DNA from: Scytonema sp. UIC 10036
GTDB lineage: Bacteria; Cyanobacteriota; Cyanobacteriia; Cyanobacteriales; Nostocaceae
Assembly: GCF_009725235.1 (NCBI RefSeq)
Contig: NZ_WJFC01000029.1
Location: forward strand, 27,967 to 91,966
Direction of reading: 5' to 3'
Length of the DNA: 64,000 nt
This document shows positions 63,240 through 64,000 of the stretch, in pieces (the first letter of the stretch is position 1; each line of letters starts with the position of its first letter). Both the position numbers and the translations under genes were made by a program. Below the pieces are notes generated by a model, which did not search any database, was not told the DNA's origin, and was given only the letters and a program-made list of their open reading frames with translations.

Positions 63240-63755
63240 TTACATATCGTTGTTAGAAGCGGTAAGAGCATAATCGGATGCTGCTTGGGCGCGACGGCGG
63301 CTCATTTTTTGTTCGTAAGCTTCGTAAGCAATGCACATCCAGATTAAAGTCATGAATAAAATGTTTTTATTAAAGCTTTCTGCTCCATTAGGAAATAAAC
63401 TGCCAGCAGGTACGATACCAAATGCCAGAATGATGCTAAATGTCATAAGAATCAGGAGCAATCCCGTCCACCGTACCCAATAATTGAGAGCAAACAATGC
63501 ACCCAGTACAATTTCTGCTAAAGGTAGTAACCAAGCATAGGGAATAGCAATTAACCCAGGGAGCGGTCCTATACCTTCCCAACCTGGTGGAATTCCAGGA
63601 CCGATGATTTGAAGTTTTTGAGTCAGGACAGTTTGGTAGAAACCATTAGGAACGTTAAAGTTGAGATAATTAGCAATACCAGAGACGAAAAAGAAAACGC
63701 CCATTGTTACGCGATTGACAGTTACAGCAGTCCGGAGGTTGAGTAAGTATTTCAT
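63240..63755 (-). CDS. DoxX-like small membrane protein
   Basis: 171 residues with four hydrophobic helices (VTMGVFFFVSGIANYLNF; YAWLLPLAEIVLGALFALNY; WTGLLLILMTFSIILAFGIV; ILFMTLIWMCIAYEAYE). The GLIAIPYAWLLPLAEIVLGA core fits DoxX/MauE-type quinol-linked membrane proteins. Probably co-transcribed with the GMC oxidoreductase and could pass its electrons to the quinone pool. The family assignment is moderately sure. Confidence 0.72.
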   Translation of the reverse strand: MKYLLNLRTAVTVNRVTMGVFFFVSGIANYLNFNVPNGFYQTVLTQKLQIIGPGIPPGWEGIGPLPGLIAIPYAWLLPLAEIVLGALFALNYWVRWTGLLLILMTFSIILAFGIVPAGSLFPNGAESFNKNILFMTLIWMCIAYEAYEQKMSRRRAQAASDYALTASNNDM

Positions 63756-63837
63756 AAGTATGCTCCTAAAGATAAGACCAATTTGAACAAAGAATGCGAC
63801 AGTTATAGATAGGTGAAATTAAATCCGCAACGCTTTT

Positions 63838-63990
63838 GCAATCCAAAATCTAAAATCTAAAATCCAAAATCTCTTAATCCAAAATCCAAAATCCAAAATC
63901 TCTTAATCAAAATTCTATTAATACAAAATCCAAAATATCTTAATCCATAATCAAAAATACAAAATACAAAATGAAAAATCGAAAATTGTA
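63838..63990. repeat. AATCCAA heptamer array at right edge
   Basis: About 20 degenerate units of CCAAAAT/CTAAAAT broken by CTCTTAAT, upstream of the DoxX-like gene. Same class as 7646 and 8114. Confidence 0.85.
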
Positions 63991-64000
63991 TAATTTTGAA

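Overview
The window looks like chromosome of a filamentous, probably heterocyst-forming cyanobacterium (Nostocales). The signs are many GCGATCGC (HIP1) octamers, cyanobacterial protein families (DUF1400 hydrolase, DUF4870, KTSC, GAF histidine kinases, Pho-type phosphatases), heptameric short tandem repeats of the AATCCAA and TTATTGG type, and many small palindromic repeats. This is inference from composition and families. No rRNA or tRNA gene was seen to anchor the taxonomy.

Layout. 1-7.6 kb: housekeeping and mixed genes: the N-terminus of a DUF1400 hydrolase running off the left edge, a papain-like peptidase, a histone-deacetylase-like hydrolase, a CLC-type channel/transporter and gyrA. 7.6-9.4 kb: an apolipoprotein N-acyltransferase gene (lnt) broken by two frame changes and invaded in frame by at least two repeat families. 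9.4-16.3 kb: a graveyard of mobile DNA holding a 5'-truncated TnpB, an IS630-like transposase with a canonical -1 slippery heptamer, a solo IS630-type MITE, a 210-bp MITE with perfect ends and a 10-bp target duplication, and stubs of a membrane protein, an AAA ATPase and an ester cyclase. 18.0-28.5 kb: a minus-strand operon resembling a complete mating-pair-formation (type IV secretion) apparatus, with VirB2-, VirB3-, VirB4-, VirB5-, VirB6-, two VirB8-, VirB10- and VirB9-like proteins but no relaxase, coupling ATPase or VirB11. 29.3-37.9 kb: a plus-strand extracellular polysaccharide cluster (GT-C enzyme, four GT2 enzymes, an FAD mutase-like enzyme and a flippase). 38.5-43.3 kb: two Tat-exported phosphatases, PhoX and PhoD, each preceded by a candidate Pho box. 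44-52.8 kb: small conserved genes, a GAF histidine kinase, a DM13 lipoprotein, a redox/detoxification run (SDR, FMN reductase, cupin, double VOC) and a bestrophin. 53.9-63.8 kb: two exported or surface-like proteins, a GH63 glucosidase, an orphan membrane histidine kinase, and a GMC oxidoreductase with a DoxX-like membrane partner.

The strongest candidates for a second look are the T4SS-like operon without DNA-processing genes, the layered insertions with readable target duplications at 13.8, 52.9 and 59.7 kb, a possible solo IS200/IS605 right end at 45.3 kb, and repeat-derived protein segments in the CLC and Lnt proteins.
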